Below, piece by piece: positions 8,962 to 16,830 of a stretch of 43,134 nt of DNA. The position numbers and the translations under genes were made by a program. Source of the DNA: JAEUNX01 sp034004685 (GTDB taxonomy: Bacteria; Pseudomonadota; Gammaproteobacteria; Burkholderiales; Rhodocyclaceae); assembly GCA_034004685.1 (NCBI GenBank), contig JAVEWG010000032.1:1-43134 (forward strand), in the 5' to 3' direction. Under the pieces are notes generated by a model. It ran no database searches, was not told where the DNA came from, and was given only the letters and a program-made list of their open reading frames with translations. Positions within the stretch are counted from its first letter, which is position 1. The number at the start of each line of letters is the position of its first letter.

Positions 8962-9393
8962 ATGAAAGCAGCAGGGTGGGTATGGGGGGCGGTATTGGTT
9001 TGGGTAGGGTCGGCCTGGGGGGAGGATGCCCGCCAGTTGGCGCCCCTTCCCGAGCCGGCCCAGGCGGTGCTCCGTCAGGAGATGCTGGACAACATGGCAG
9101 CCCTCAATGAAATTCTGAGCCTCATGGCCGACGGCCAGGTGAAGGCTGCCGGCCAAGTGGCCGAAGCCAAGCTGGGGCGCTCCGCCATGGGGAAGAACCG
9201 GGCCTTGCCCTTCGAGGCGCGGCCCGGCGCCCACATGCCCCAAGCCATGCATGAGATCGGCCTGAGCGGCCATCAGGCCGCCAGTGAATTCGCCCGGGCG
9301 GCGGCCCGTGGGGACCAGGAAGGTGCGATGGCGCTGTTGCCCAGTCTGACGGCCACCTGCGTGGCCTGCCATTTGTCCTACCGGGCCCGCTAG
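8962..9393 (+). CDS. Periplasmic cytochrome c'-like protein
   Basis: 143 aa with a signal peptide (MKAAGWVWGAVLVWVGSAWG). A single haem c motif, CVACH, lies close to the C-terminus (about residues 133-137). That is the layout of the cytochrome c' / b562-like four-helix bundles, in which the haem is attached on the last helix. The rest is helical with several methionines. The start at 8962 is preceded by GGGAGGGACGAGGG. A role in electron transfer or in binding NO or CO is inferred from the family only. It converges on the rhodanese with just 12 nt between stops. Confidence 0.75.
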   Translation: MKAAGWVWGAVLVWVGSAWGEDARQLAPLPEPAQAVLRQEMLDNMAALNEILSLMADGQVKAAGQVAEAKLGRSAMGKNRALPFEARPGAHMPQAMHEIGLSGHQAASEFARAAARGDQEGAMALLPSLTATCVACHLSYRAR

Positions 9394-9405
9394 AGCCGGG
9401 GTGGC

Positions 9406-9738
9406 TTATTCGAAGGCGGGCAGAGCCGGCTTGCCGGCGGCGGCCCAGGCGTCGAAACCGCCGGCAATGGACTGAACGTGGAGGTAGCCCATCTCCTGCA
9501 GGGCGCAGGCGGCCAGGGCGGCCCGGCCGCTGGACTTGCAGTAGAGGACGATCTTCGGATCCCGGGCGGACAGGGCTGGGTCGGCGCTGAGTTTGCACTC
9601 CAGCATGCCCCGGGATACGTGGATGGCGCCGGGAATGTGGCCGGCGGCGAATTCGTCCGCTTCCCGCACGTCCAGGAGCACGTCGGCATCCAGGATGGCG
9701 GCTTCGGCGGCGGTCACCCGGTCGTGGGCGGATTTCAT
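9406..9738 (-). CDS. Rhodanese-like domain protein
   Basis: Single-domain sulfurtransferase, 110 aa, probably cytoplasmic. The family pattern LLDVREADEFAAGHIPGAIH is present and the active-site loop is YCKSSGRAA, with the persulfide-carrying cysteine. Single-domain rhodaneses move sulfane sulfur from thiosulfate or carrier proteins to acceptors. The ATG at 9738 is chosen because CAGGAG stands 7 nt upstream; a frame open to 9795 adds an unlike N-terminus. Divergent from the exporter genes across about 100 bp of AT-richer DNA. Confidence 0.88.
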   Translation of the reverse strand: MKSAHDRVTAAEAAILDADVLLDVREADEFAAGHIPGAIHVSRGMLECKLSADPALSARDPKIVLYCKSSGRAALAACALQEMGYLHVQSIAGGFDAWAAAGKPALPAFE

Positions 9739-9842
9739 GATGGGCTCCTGATGGGGGCGAGGATGAAGGGGATGGGTTATGAGTACATTAGACAATTCTG
9801 ATTATCATGGGATGGGGGGCTGCCATCAAATGGAGGTCGGCC

Positions 9843-11036
9843 ATGAATAGTCCGGCACCCATCGTTCGACGGATGCTCTGGGTCCTGGGGGGGCTGGCCC
9901 TGGTGGTGGCCTTTGGCTGGGTGGTGGCCCGCACCGGCCCCCTGGCGCCGATCCGGGTTACGGTGGCCAAGGTGGAGGGAGGGCAGGTGGCGCCGGACCT
10001 GTTTGGCATTGGCGCGGTGGAAGCGCGGCGGGCCTATCTGATCGGACCCACGGTGGCGGGCCGGGTGCTGCGGGTTGCGGTGGACGTCGGTGAGCCGGTG
10101 AGGGCGGGGCAACTCCTGGCGGAAATGGATCCGGTGGATCTGGCCGAGCGGGCGACGTCCCTGGCGGCGTCGGCCCGTCGGGCGGAGGCGGCCGTGGCGG
10201 CGGCCCAGGCGCAACTGGCGGATGCCCAGGCCCGGGAATCCCTGGCCGCCATCAATGCCCGCCGCTATCGCGAGTTGGGTGCCAGCCATTTTGTCAGTGC
10301 CAGTGCCGTGGAGGCCAAGGTTCAGGAGCTGGCCTCTGCCCAGGCGGGGCGCAATGCCGCCCAGGCCAATCTGGACGGTGCCCGCCAGGAGCTGCTCCGG
10401 CTCCTGGCCGATGGGGCCAGTCTGGCCCAGCAAAGGGCCAATCTGCGCCTGGTGGCCCCGACCGATGGCATGGTCAGCGCCCGGGAGGCGGAGCCGGGAA
10501 GCACGGTTGTGGCGGGCCAGGCGGTGTTGCGGATGATCCAGCCCGCCAGCCTGTGGGTGCGCGTGCGTATCGACCAGGGCCGCTCCAGGGGTTTGGCGGT
10601 CGGCTTGCCGGCCCGGATCGTCCTGCGCTCCAATCCCGCCGAGGCCTTGCTCGGACAGGTGGTCAGGGTGGAGCCGGTGAGCGATAGCATCACCGAGGAA
10701 CGGGTGGCCCTGGTGGCCTTCGATGCCATCCCCCCGGAGGTGGCGGTGGGGGAGTTGGCCGAGGTGACCCTGGCCGTGCCCCCCTCCCCGTCGGGCCCGG
10801 TGCTGCCCAATGCCAGCCTGCGTCAGCGGGGCAGCCAGGCCGGGGTGTGGGTGCGCCAGGATACGGGGGCGCTGCGCTTTGTGCCGGTCAGGGTGGGCCG
10901 CCAAGGCCCGGAAGGCCGGGTGCTGGTGGCGGGGGCCCTGGTCAATGGGGATGAAGTGATCGTCCACAGCGAAGGGGAGATCCAGTCCGATAGCAGGGTG
11001 CAGGTGGTGGACGCGGTGGTGGAGGGCTTCCGGTGA
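9843..11036 (+). CDS. Exporter periplasmic adaptor (HlyD/DevB-like)
   Basis: 397 aa membrane-fusion protein. One N-terminal membrane anchor (about residues 10-30), then a barrel-sandwich (biotinyl-lipoyl-like) half, a helical hairpin of about 100 residues rich in alanine (about 100-200), the second lipoyl half (LVAPTDGMVSAREAEPGSTV) and a beta-barrel. It would link an inner-membrane ABC transporter to the outer membrane. The start at 9843 has GGAGG 6 nt upstream. The stop overlaps the permease start by 4 nt (GTGA). With the next two genes it forms the adaptor-permease-ATPase order of DevBCA exporters, known in cyanobacteria for glycolipid export; the cargo here is unknown. Confidence 0.87.
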   Translation: MNSPAPIVRRMLWVLGGLALVVAFGWVVARTGPLAPIRVTVAKVEGGQVAPDLFGIGAVEARRAYLIGPTVAGRVLRVAVDVGEPVRAGQLLAEMDPVDLAERATSLAASARRAEAAVAAAQAQLADAQARESLAAINARRYRELGASHFVSASAVEAKVQELASAQAGRNAAQANLDGARQELLRLLADGASLAQQRANLRLVAPTDGMVSAREAEPGSTVVAGQAVLRMIQPASLWVRVRIDQGRSRGLAVGLPARIVLRSNPAEALLGQVVRVEPVSDSITEERVALVAFDAIPPEVAVGELAEVTLAVPPSPSGPVLPNASLRQRGSQAGVWVRQDTGALRFVPVRVGRQGPEGRVLVAGALVNGDEVIVHSEGEIQSDSRVQVVDAVVEGFR

Positions 11037-12226
11037 TCAATCTGGCGGGGCGGGACATTCTCCATGCCTGGGGGCGTTTCGTACTCACCGGACTGGGGCT
11101 GGGTTTGCTCATCGGGGTGACCCTGTCCATGGCTGGCATCTACCGGGGCATGGTGGCCGATGCCCGGGCCCTGCTGGACAACGGTGGCGCCGATCTGTGG
11201 GTGGTGCAGCGGGATACCCTGGGCCCCTACGCCGAGCCCTCCAGCCTGCCGGATGACGCCTATCGCGCCCTGTTGGGGCTGCCGGGGGTGGCTCAGGCGG
11301 CCAATGTGACTTACCTGACCATGCAGGTCCAGCACAAGGGGGCCGAGGTGCGGGTCATGGTGGTGGGGTTTCAGCCCGGTCAGCCCGGGGAGCCCCCCTA
11401 CCTGGTGGCGGGCCGCCACCTGACCCGCAGCCACTATGAGGTGGTGGCCGATGTGAAGGCGGGTTTCCGGCTGGGGGAGCGGGTGGATATCCGCCGTCAT
11501 GAATACACCGTGGTGGGGCTGACCCGGCGGATGGTGTCGTCCAATGGCGACCCCATGCTCTTCATCCCCCTCAAGGATGCCCAGGAGGTCCAGTTCCTCA
11601 AGGATAACGAGGCGATTCGCAACGAACGGGCGCGCACCGCAGCCAATCCGCAATTGAACCGTCCGGGCGTCCCCGGCCTACTGGAGACAGTGCAGGCCCT
11701 CCGGACCGACAACCACAGCGTCAATGCAGTGCTGGTACGCCTCCAGGCCGGCGCCGATCCCGCCACGGTGGCCGCCGGCATCCAGCGCTGGAAACACCTC
11801 CAGGCCTACACCCGGGTCCAGATGGAGGAGATCCTGGTGGCCAAGCTGATCGCCACCTCGGCCCGTCAGATCGCCATGTTCCTGGTGATCCTGTCCATTG
11901 TCAGTGCCGCCATCGTGGCCTTCATCATCTACACCATGACCCTCGGCAAGATCCGGGAGATCGCCGTGCTCAAGCTCATCGGCACCCGTAACCGCAGCAT
12001 CGCCTGGATGATCCTGCAGCAGGCCCTGGGGCTAGGATTGATCGGCTTCGTGACGGGCAAGACGGTGGCCACCCTGTGGGCGCCGGTATTCCCCAAATAC
12101 GTGTTGCTGCTGCCCGGCGATGCCCTGCGGGGCTTCCTGGTGGTGATGGTGATCTGCGCCCTGGCCAGCATCCTGGCCATCCGGGCCGCCCTGCGGGTGG
12201 ATCCGGCCACCGCCATCGGAGGCTGA
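11033..12226 (+). CDS. ABC exporter permease (DevC/FtsX-type)
   Basis: 397 aa. Topology of the MacB/FtsX/DevC permeases: one N-terminal helix (about 17-38), a large periplasmic domain of about 220 residues, then three C-terminal helices (about 275-300, 320-345, 360-385) with the typical MTLGKIREIAVLKLIGTRN coupling segment between them. It starts on a GTG that overlaps the adaptor stop and ends 1 nt before the ATPase start, so the three genes form an operon. Such permeases work mechanically on periplasmic substrates or lipids instead of making a classic channel. Confidence 0.88.
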   Translation: MINLAGRDILHAWGRFVLTGLGLGLLIGVTLSMAGIYRGMVADARALLDNGGADLWVVQRDTLGPYAEPSSLPDDAYRALLGLPGVAQAANVTYLTMQVQHKGAEVRVMVVGFQPGQPGEPPYLVAGRHLTRSHYEVVADVKAGFRLGERVDIRRHEYTVVGLTRRMVSSNGDPMLFIPLKDAQEVQFLKDNEAIRNERARTAANPQLNRPGVPGLLETVQALRTDNHSVNAVLVRLQAGADPATVAAGIQRWKHLQAYTRVQMEEILVAKLIATSARQIAMFLVILSIVSAAIVAFIIYTMTLGKIREIAVLKLIGTRNRSIAWMILQQALGLGLIGFVTGKTVATLWAPVFPKYVLLLPGDALRGFLVVMVICALASILAIRAALRVDPATAIGG

Positions 12227-12227
12227 C

Positions 12228-12935
12228 ATGGAAGGCTGCGGAATCCGCATCGAAGGTTTATCCAAACGCTACGGTAGGGGGGATACGGCGGTGGACGCCC
12301 TCAAGGATGTCAACCTGGCGGTGGCGCCGGGAGAGGTGGTAGGGCTGATCGGCCCCTCCGGCTCGGGTAAAAGCACCCTGCTCAAGTGCCTGGGGGCAGT
12401 GATCGAGCCAACATCCGGGCGGATGACCCTGGGGGAGGAAGTGATCTACGACGGGGGCTGGAAAAACCGCGATCTGGCGGCCTTGCGCCGGGACCGGATC
12501 GGCTTCGTGTTCCAGGCGCCCTATCTCATCCCCTTTCTGGACGTGACCGACAATGTGGCCATTTTGCCCATGCTGGCTGGGCGGCCCCATCCGGAGGCCC
12601 GCCAGCGGGCCAAGGAATTGTTGGTGGCCCTGGACGTCGTGCACCGCGCCCAGGCTTACCCGGCTCAGCTTTCCGGGGGGGAGCAGCAGCGGGTGGCCAT
12701 CGCCCGGGCCTTGGCCAACCATCCGCCGGTGGTGCTGGCCGATGAGCCCACCGCCCCCCTGGATAGCCAGCGGGCCCTTGGGGTGATGCGCATCCTCAAC
12801 GCCATGGCCGCCCAGTACCGTGCGGCCATCATCGTGGTGACCCATGACGAGAAGATCATCCCCACCTTCAAGCGCATCTACCAAATCCGGGACGGGCGGA
12901 CCTATGAAGAGCAAGGGGAGGGGCAGGCGCCCTGA
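12228..12935 (+). CDS. ABC exporter ATP-binding protein (DevA/LolD-type)
   Basis: 235 aa cytoplasmic ATPase. Walker A is GPSGSGKST, the Q-loop sits in FVFQAPYLIPF, the signature is LSGGEQQRVAIARAL, Walker B is VVLADEPTAPLD and the H-loop is VTHDEK. One departure is TAPLDS, where the usual D-loop region reads TGNLD or TAALD. The size and motifs match the LolD/MacB/DevA group. It is the last gene of the exporter operon, 1 nt after the permease. Confidence 0.93.
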   Translation: MEGCGIRIEGLSKRYGRGDTAVDALKDVNLAVAPGEVVGLIGPSGSGKSTLLKCLGAVIEPTSGRMTLGEEVIYDGGWKNRDLAALRRDRIGFVFQAPYLIPFLDVTDNVAILPMLAGRPHPEARQRAKELLVALDVVHRAQAYPAQLSGGEQQRVAIARALANHPPVVLADEPTAPLDSQRALGVMRILNAMAAQYRAAIIVVTHDEKIIPTFKRIYQIRDGRTYEEQGEGQAP

Positions 12936-13028
12936 TTCATGGGGACATTTTGGGGTGCGCGCCTGATCCGGGCCGCAATGGCCTAAAATTCCCAGGACTG
13001 TTTCACCAGCCTTTTCCGGGTGGCCGCC

Positions 13029-13532
13029 ATGCCCCGTTGTGCCCTGTTTCTCATCACCCTGGCCTGTTTGGCCGGTTGTTCCACCAAATCGCCCGGACCG
13101 GCCTACCGCTCCGAGTCCTTCGATGCCGAATCGCCCTTCGTGACCTGGGTTTCCCGGGAGCCGGAGGGGGCCTGTGAGTTGGGCAAGCGGGCGCTCCTCA
13201 GCCAGGGTTACCGGGTGGAGGCGGGCAAGCCCGCTGCCGTGCGGGGCGAGAAATACTTCCTGCCTAAGCGGGATTTCGCCATGACCCTCTCCATCACCCT
13301 GGTGTGCCTGCCCAGCAACCTGGGGGCGGCGGTCTATGCCACCGCCCTGGAAACCCGCTACGAGTTGAAATCCGCCAGCAGCAACACGGGGGTGAGCGTG
13401 GCCGGGGTGGGCTCGATCTCGGTGCCCTGGGCCTCGGATCAGGAAGCCCAGATCAAGGTGGGCGAGGAGACCATCGCCGACCCGGATTTCTACCACCGGC
13501 TGTTTGCCCTCATAGAATCCCTGGGCGGCTGA
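13029..13532 (+). CDS. DUF2242-type lipoprotein
   Basis: 167 aa. A lipoprotein signal ends in the lipobox LAGC, with the lipidated cysteine at residue 17. The body (CELGKRALLSQGYRVE, then a beta-rich stretch) resembles the betaproteobacterial DUF2242 family as I remember it; that family has no known function. The ATG at 13029 is preferred over an in-frame GTG at 13020 because it begins the signal peptide directly. It is probably attached to the inner leaflet of the outer membrane. A hairpin followed by five T lies right after its stop. Confidence 0.72.
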   Translation: MPRCALFLITLACLAGCSTKSPGPAYRSESFDAESPFVTWVSREPEGACELGKRALLSQGYRVEAGKPAAVRGEKYFLPKRDFAMTLSITLVCLPSNLGAAVYATALETRYELKSASSNTGVSVAGVGSISVPWASDQEAQIKVGEETIADPDFYHRLFALIESLGG

Positions 13533-13554
13533 GGCGGTCCGGCCCGCCCTTTTT
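13531..13554 (+). terminator. Probable intrinsic terminator after the DUF2242 gene
   Basis: GGCGG (13533-13537) and CCGCC (13544-13548) form a GC stem around a 6-nt loop, extended by flanking G and C, and are followed by TTTTT at 13550-13554. It ends 5 nt before the next start codon, so the downstream gene would need read-through or its own promoter. Confidence 0.5.
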
Positions 13555-13559
13555 CAGCG

Positions 13560-14102
13560 ATGACTTTCCTGCCCCGTACCCTGACCCTGGCCTGCCATCC
13601 TGCCGTGACTGTTCCGGCCGCCCGATCCGTGACTGTGGCGGTGGGGCGCTCTCCCGCCGGGGGCCTGGCCCTGGCCTACCGGCTCCGGGGTGATTTGTCT
13701 GCCCTGGCTATCCCGGCTCCGGGGGCGTCTCTGGACCGAAACCGGCTATGGTCCCACACTTGTTTCGAACTCTTCGTGATGACTGGCGAGGGGCCGGGCT
13801 ACCGGGAATTCAATTTCTCCCCTGGCGGCCAGTGGATGCGTTTTGATTTCGCCGGTTACCGTCAGCGGGTGGCCGCCGGCCTGGGCCCGGCGCCCTTTCT
13901 GACCATGGAACGGGGGGCGGACTGCCTGGCCCTCACCGCCCGTCTGCCGGCCCAATGCCTGCCCGCTGGAGACTTGCGCCTGGCCCTTGCCGTCGTGGTG
14001 GAGCGGGCCGACGGGAGCCACGAATACTGGGCCCTGGCCCATCCTCCCGGCCAGCCCGATTTCCACCACCGGGACGGCTTTGCCCTCCTCCTGCACGCCT
14101 GA
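13560..14102 (+). CDS. DOMON-like domain protein
   Basis: 180 aa, no signal peptide. The pattern LWSHTCFELFVM, then YREFNFSPGGQWMRFDF, is that of the DOMON-like family found beside NamZ-like or phosphoribosyl genes in betaproteobacteria. The fold is a beta-sandwich related to sugar- or haem-binding DOMON domains. The substrate is unknown. It lies 19 nt upstream of the NamZ-like gene in the same direction. Its ATG at 13560 follows the terminator-like hairpin very closely. Confidence 0.72.
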   Translation: MTFLPRTLTLACHPAVTVPAARSVTVAVGRSPAGGLALAYRLRGDLSALAIPAPGASLDRNRLWSHTCFELFVMTGEGPGYREFNFSPGGQWMRFDFAGYRQRVAAGLGPAPFLTMERGADCLALTARLPAQCLPAGDLRLALAVVVERADGSHEYWALAHPPGQPDFHHRDGFALLLHA

Positions 14103-14121
14103 TCCAGAAAGCCTCTGCCCC

Positions 14122-15336
14122 ATGATCCAGTTCGGCCTTGACCGCCTGCTCGCCGACCCCGCCCTGCGCCGCCCCCTGGCGGGCCGGCGGGTCGCCCTGC
14201 TGGCCCATCCCGCCTCCGTCACCCGGGATCTCACCCATTCCCTGGACGCTCTGGCGGCTTTGCCGGACATCCACCTGACGGCGGCCTTCGGCCCCCAGCA
14301 CGGCCTGCGGGGGGATAAGCAGGACAACATGGTGGAGTCGCCGGACTTTCTGGACCCTCTCCACGGCATTCCGGTGTTCAGCCTGTATGGGGCGGTGCGC
14401 CGCCCCACCGCCGCCATGCTGGACAGCTTCGACGTGCTGCTGGTGGATCTCCAGGATCTGGGCTGCCGGATCTACACCTTCATCACCACCCTGCGCTACG
14501 TGCTGGAGGCCGCCGCCGCCCACGGCAAGAGCGTGTGGGTGCTGGACCGGCCCAACCCCGCCGGCCGGCCGGTGGAGGGCCTGACCCTGCGGCCGGGCTG
14601 GGAGAGCTTCGTGGGGGCCGGGCCGATGCCCATGCGCCACGGCCTCACCATGGGGGAGCTGGCCCGCTGGTTCGTCGCCCACTTCAAGCTCGACGTGGAT
14701 TTCCGGGTGATTCCCATGGCCGGCTGGCAGCCCGACGCCGCCCCGGGCCATGGCTGGCCGCTCCTGGAGCGGAGCTGGATCAACCCCAGCCCCAACGCCC
14801 CCAATCTTTCCATGGCCCGGGCCTACGCCGGCACGGTGATGCTGGAGGGCACCACCCTGTCCGAAGGGCGGGGCACCACCCGGCCCCTGGAACTCTTCGG
14901 CGCGCCAGATGTGGACGCCCGGGCGGTGATGGCCGAGATGACCGCCCTGGCGCCGGACTGGCTGGCGGGCTGCCGGCTGCGGGCGTGCTGGTTCGAGCCC
15001 ACCTTCCACAAGCATGCCGGCCAGCTCTGCCAGGGGGTGCAGATCCACGTGGAAGATCCGGCCCACTATGACCACGCCGCCTTCCGTCCGTGGCGGATCC
15101 AGGCCCTGGCCTTCAAGGCCATCCGCCGCCTCGACCCGGACTACCCCCTGTGGCGGGATTTCCCCTACGAGTACGAGCACGACCGCCTGGCCATCGACCT
15201 CATCAACGGCTCACCGCTCCTGCGGGAGTGGGTGGACGATGCCAACGCCATGGCCGCCGATCTGGCGCGGATTGCCGGGGCCGATGAAGCCGCCTGGCGG
15301 GAAGCCCGGGCGCCTTTCCTGCTCTATCCGGATTGA
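14122..15336 (+). CDS. NamZ-like exo-beta-N-acetylmuramidase (DUF1343)
   Basis: 404 aa. The family marker segments are FGPQHGLRGD, near residue 60, VFSLYG, a DLQDLGCRIYTF block and the NPAGRPVEG turn. DUF1343 proteins include Bacillus NamZ, which removes terminal N-acetylmuramic acid from peptidoglycan fragments (family GH171). No signal peptide is seen, so this copy would act in the cytoplasm on imported fragments, or export is by other means. It is 50 nt upstream of the Prs-type gene. The C-terminal part is intact. Confidence 0.85.
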   Translation: MIQFGLDRLLADPALRRPLAGRRVALLAHPASVTRDLTHSLDALAALPDIHLTAAFGPQHGLRGDKQDNMVESPDFLDPLHGIPVFSLYGAVRRPTAAMLDSFDVLLVDLQDLGCRIYTFITTLRYVLEAAAAHGKSVWVLDRPNPAGRPVEGLTLRPGWESFVGAGPMPMRHGLTMGELARWFVAHFKLDVDFRVIPMAGWQPDAAPGHGWPLLERSWINPSPNAPNLSMARAYAGTVMLEGTTLSEGRGTTRPLELFGAPDVDARAVMAEMTALAPDWLAGCRLRACWFEPTFHKHAGQLCQGVQIHVEDPAHYDHAAFRPWRIQALAFKAIRRLDPDYPLWRDFPYEYEHDRLAIDLINGSPLLREWVDDANAMAADLARIAGADEAAWREARAPFLLYPD

Positions 15337-15386
15337 GGCCCGGCGGGCCTACAATCCCATTTCCCACGATTTCCGGAGTCTTCGCC

Positions 15387-16328
15387 ATGAACGACCAGCT
15401 CAGGATCTTTGCCTGCAACAGCAATTGCGGCCTGGCCCTGGAGATCTGCGATTACCTGGGCCAGGGCCTCTCCCCCCTGGCCATCTCCCGCTTTTCCAAC
15501 GACAACCTGCATGTCCAGATCATGGACAACGTGCGGGAGCGGGACGTGTTCGTGATCCAGTCCTTCACCGCGCCGGTGAGCGACCACATCATGGAGCTGA
15601 TGATCACCCTGGACGCCCTGCGCAGCGCCTCGGCCCGGCGGGTGACGGCGGTGATCCCCTACTACTCCTACGCCCGCTCCGACAAGAAGGATGCCCCCCG
15701 GATTTCCATCACCGGCCGGTTGATCGCCGACATGCTGGCCACCGCCGGGGCCAACCGGGTGCTCACCATGGATCTCCACGCCGACCAGGTCCATGGGTTT
15801 TTCAGCGTGCCGGTGGATCACCTCACCGCCATCCCCACCCTGGCCGACCACTTTCGCCGCAACCACGACCTCTCCCGCATGGTGGCGGTGGCCACCGACG
15901 CCGGCGGGGCCAAGCGGGTGGGGCGTTTTTCAGAGCGGCTGGGGATCCCCATGGCCATCATCGACAAGCGCCGGGTGAGCGATACCAGCGTGGCCCATGG
16001 CGACGTGGTGGGCAATGTGCGGGGCCTGGACGCGGTGATCTTCGAGGACGAAATCGCCACCGCCGGAACCCTGATCTCCACCGTGGAAACCCTGCGCCGG
16101 GCCGGCGCCCGCAGCATCCACGCCGGCGCTACCCACGGGGTACTGTGCGGGCCGGCCATCGAGCGGCTGCGGGCCTCCGAGCTGGAATCGGTGGTGGTCA
16201 CCAACACCGTCCAGGTGCCGCCCCACGCCCGCCTGGACAAGCTCACCGTCCTGACCGTGGCGCCGCTCCTGGCCGCAGCCATTGAGCGCATCCACAGCGG
16301 GGAAAGCGTGGGGGATCTGTTCCGGTAG
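15387..16328 (+). CDS. Ribose-phosphate pyrophosphokinase (Prs-type)
   Basis: Makes PRPP from ribose 5-phosphate and ATP, feeding purine, pyrimidine, histidine and NAD synthesis. 313 aa. Motifs: FSNDNLHVQI near residue 37, SYARSDKKD, the MDLHADQVHGFF metal and flexible-loop region, and a PRPP loop around VIFEDEIATAGTLIST, where the standard form is DDxxDTAGT. The N-terminal catalytic-loop KR of classical Prs (KRR in KRRxxxN) appears as KRRVSDTS. Because the PRPP loop is FEDEIATAGT and not DDMIDTGGT, this is a diverged Prs-like paralogue, and a second canonical prs elsewhere in the genome is likely. Confidence 0.88.
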   Translation: MNDQLRIFACNSNCGLALEICDYLGQGLSPLAISRFSNDNLHVQIMDNVRERDVFVIQSFTAPVSDHIMELMITLDALRSASARRVTAVIPYYSYARSDKKDAPRISITGRLIADMLATAGANRVLTMDLHADQVHGFFSVPVDHLTAIPTLADHFRRNHDLSRMVAVATDAGGAKRVGRFSERLGIPMAIIDKRRVSDTSVAHGDVVGNVRGLDAVIFEDEIATAGTLISTVETLRRAGARSIHAGATHGVLCGPAIERLRASELESVVVTNTVQVPPHARLDKLTVLTVAPLLAAAIERIHSGESVGDLFR

Positions 16329-16384
16329 CGCTGCCTCCGGACCGGTGGATTCGTCCCGAGTCCGACGGGCTTCCGGACGCCGCC

Positions 16385-16762
16385 TCAGTGGCCTGCCTTG
16401 TCCGCCGCTTCGGCGGCGATCTCGGCGTGGATCGCCGCCATGTCCAGCCCCCGCACCCCGGCGATGACCTGCTCCAGGGCGCTGGCGGGCAGGGCCCCTG
16501 ATTCCCGGAACACCATCACCCCCTCCCGGATCACCGCGATGGTGGGAATGGAGCGGATGCCGAAACTGCCCGCCAGTTCCTGCTCCGCGTCGGAATCGAT
16601 CTTGCCGAACACCAGATCGGGATGGGCTTCCGAGGCCGCCTCGAAGATGGGCCCGAAACTGCGGCACGGTCCGCACCACTCGGCCCAGAAATCCAGCAGC
16701 ACGATGGGGTTGTCGGCGATGGTCTGGTTGAAGTTGTCGCCGGTGATTTCGAGGGTGGCCAT
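16385..16762 (-). CDS. Thioredoxin with C-terminal extension
   Basis: Small disulfide reductase, 125 aa. The redox motif is WCGPC (C30 and C33), after LLDFWAEWCGPC, and the cis-proline segment is IRSIPTIAV. The length exceeds a plain thioredoxin by about 17 residues: the end AAIHAEIAAEAADKAGH is a charged helix. The start at 16762 has AAGGA about 6 nt upstream; longer frames are not thioredoxin-like. It converges with the Prs-type gene and is 68 nt downstream of the EAL-HDOD gene in the same direction. Confidence 0.92.
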   Translation of the reverse strand: MATLEITGDNFNQTIADNPIVLLDFWAEWCGPCRSFGPIFEAASEAHPDLVFGKIDSDAEQELAGSFGIRSIPTIAVIREGVMVFRESGALPASALEQVIAGVRGLDMAAIHAEIAAEAADKAGH

Positions 16763-16830
16763 GGGAGTTCCTTGTGAAAAAGGGGCCCATCCTAGCGGAA
16801 GGGCCTGGTCCCGGCCATGGGGCGAGGGGT

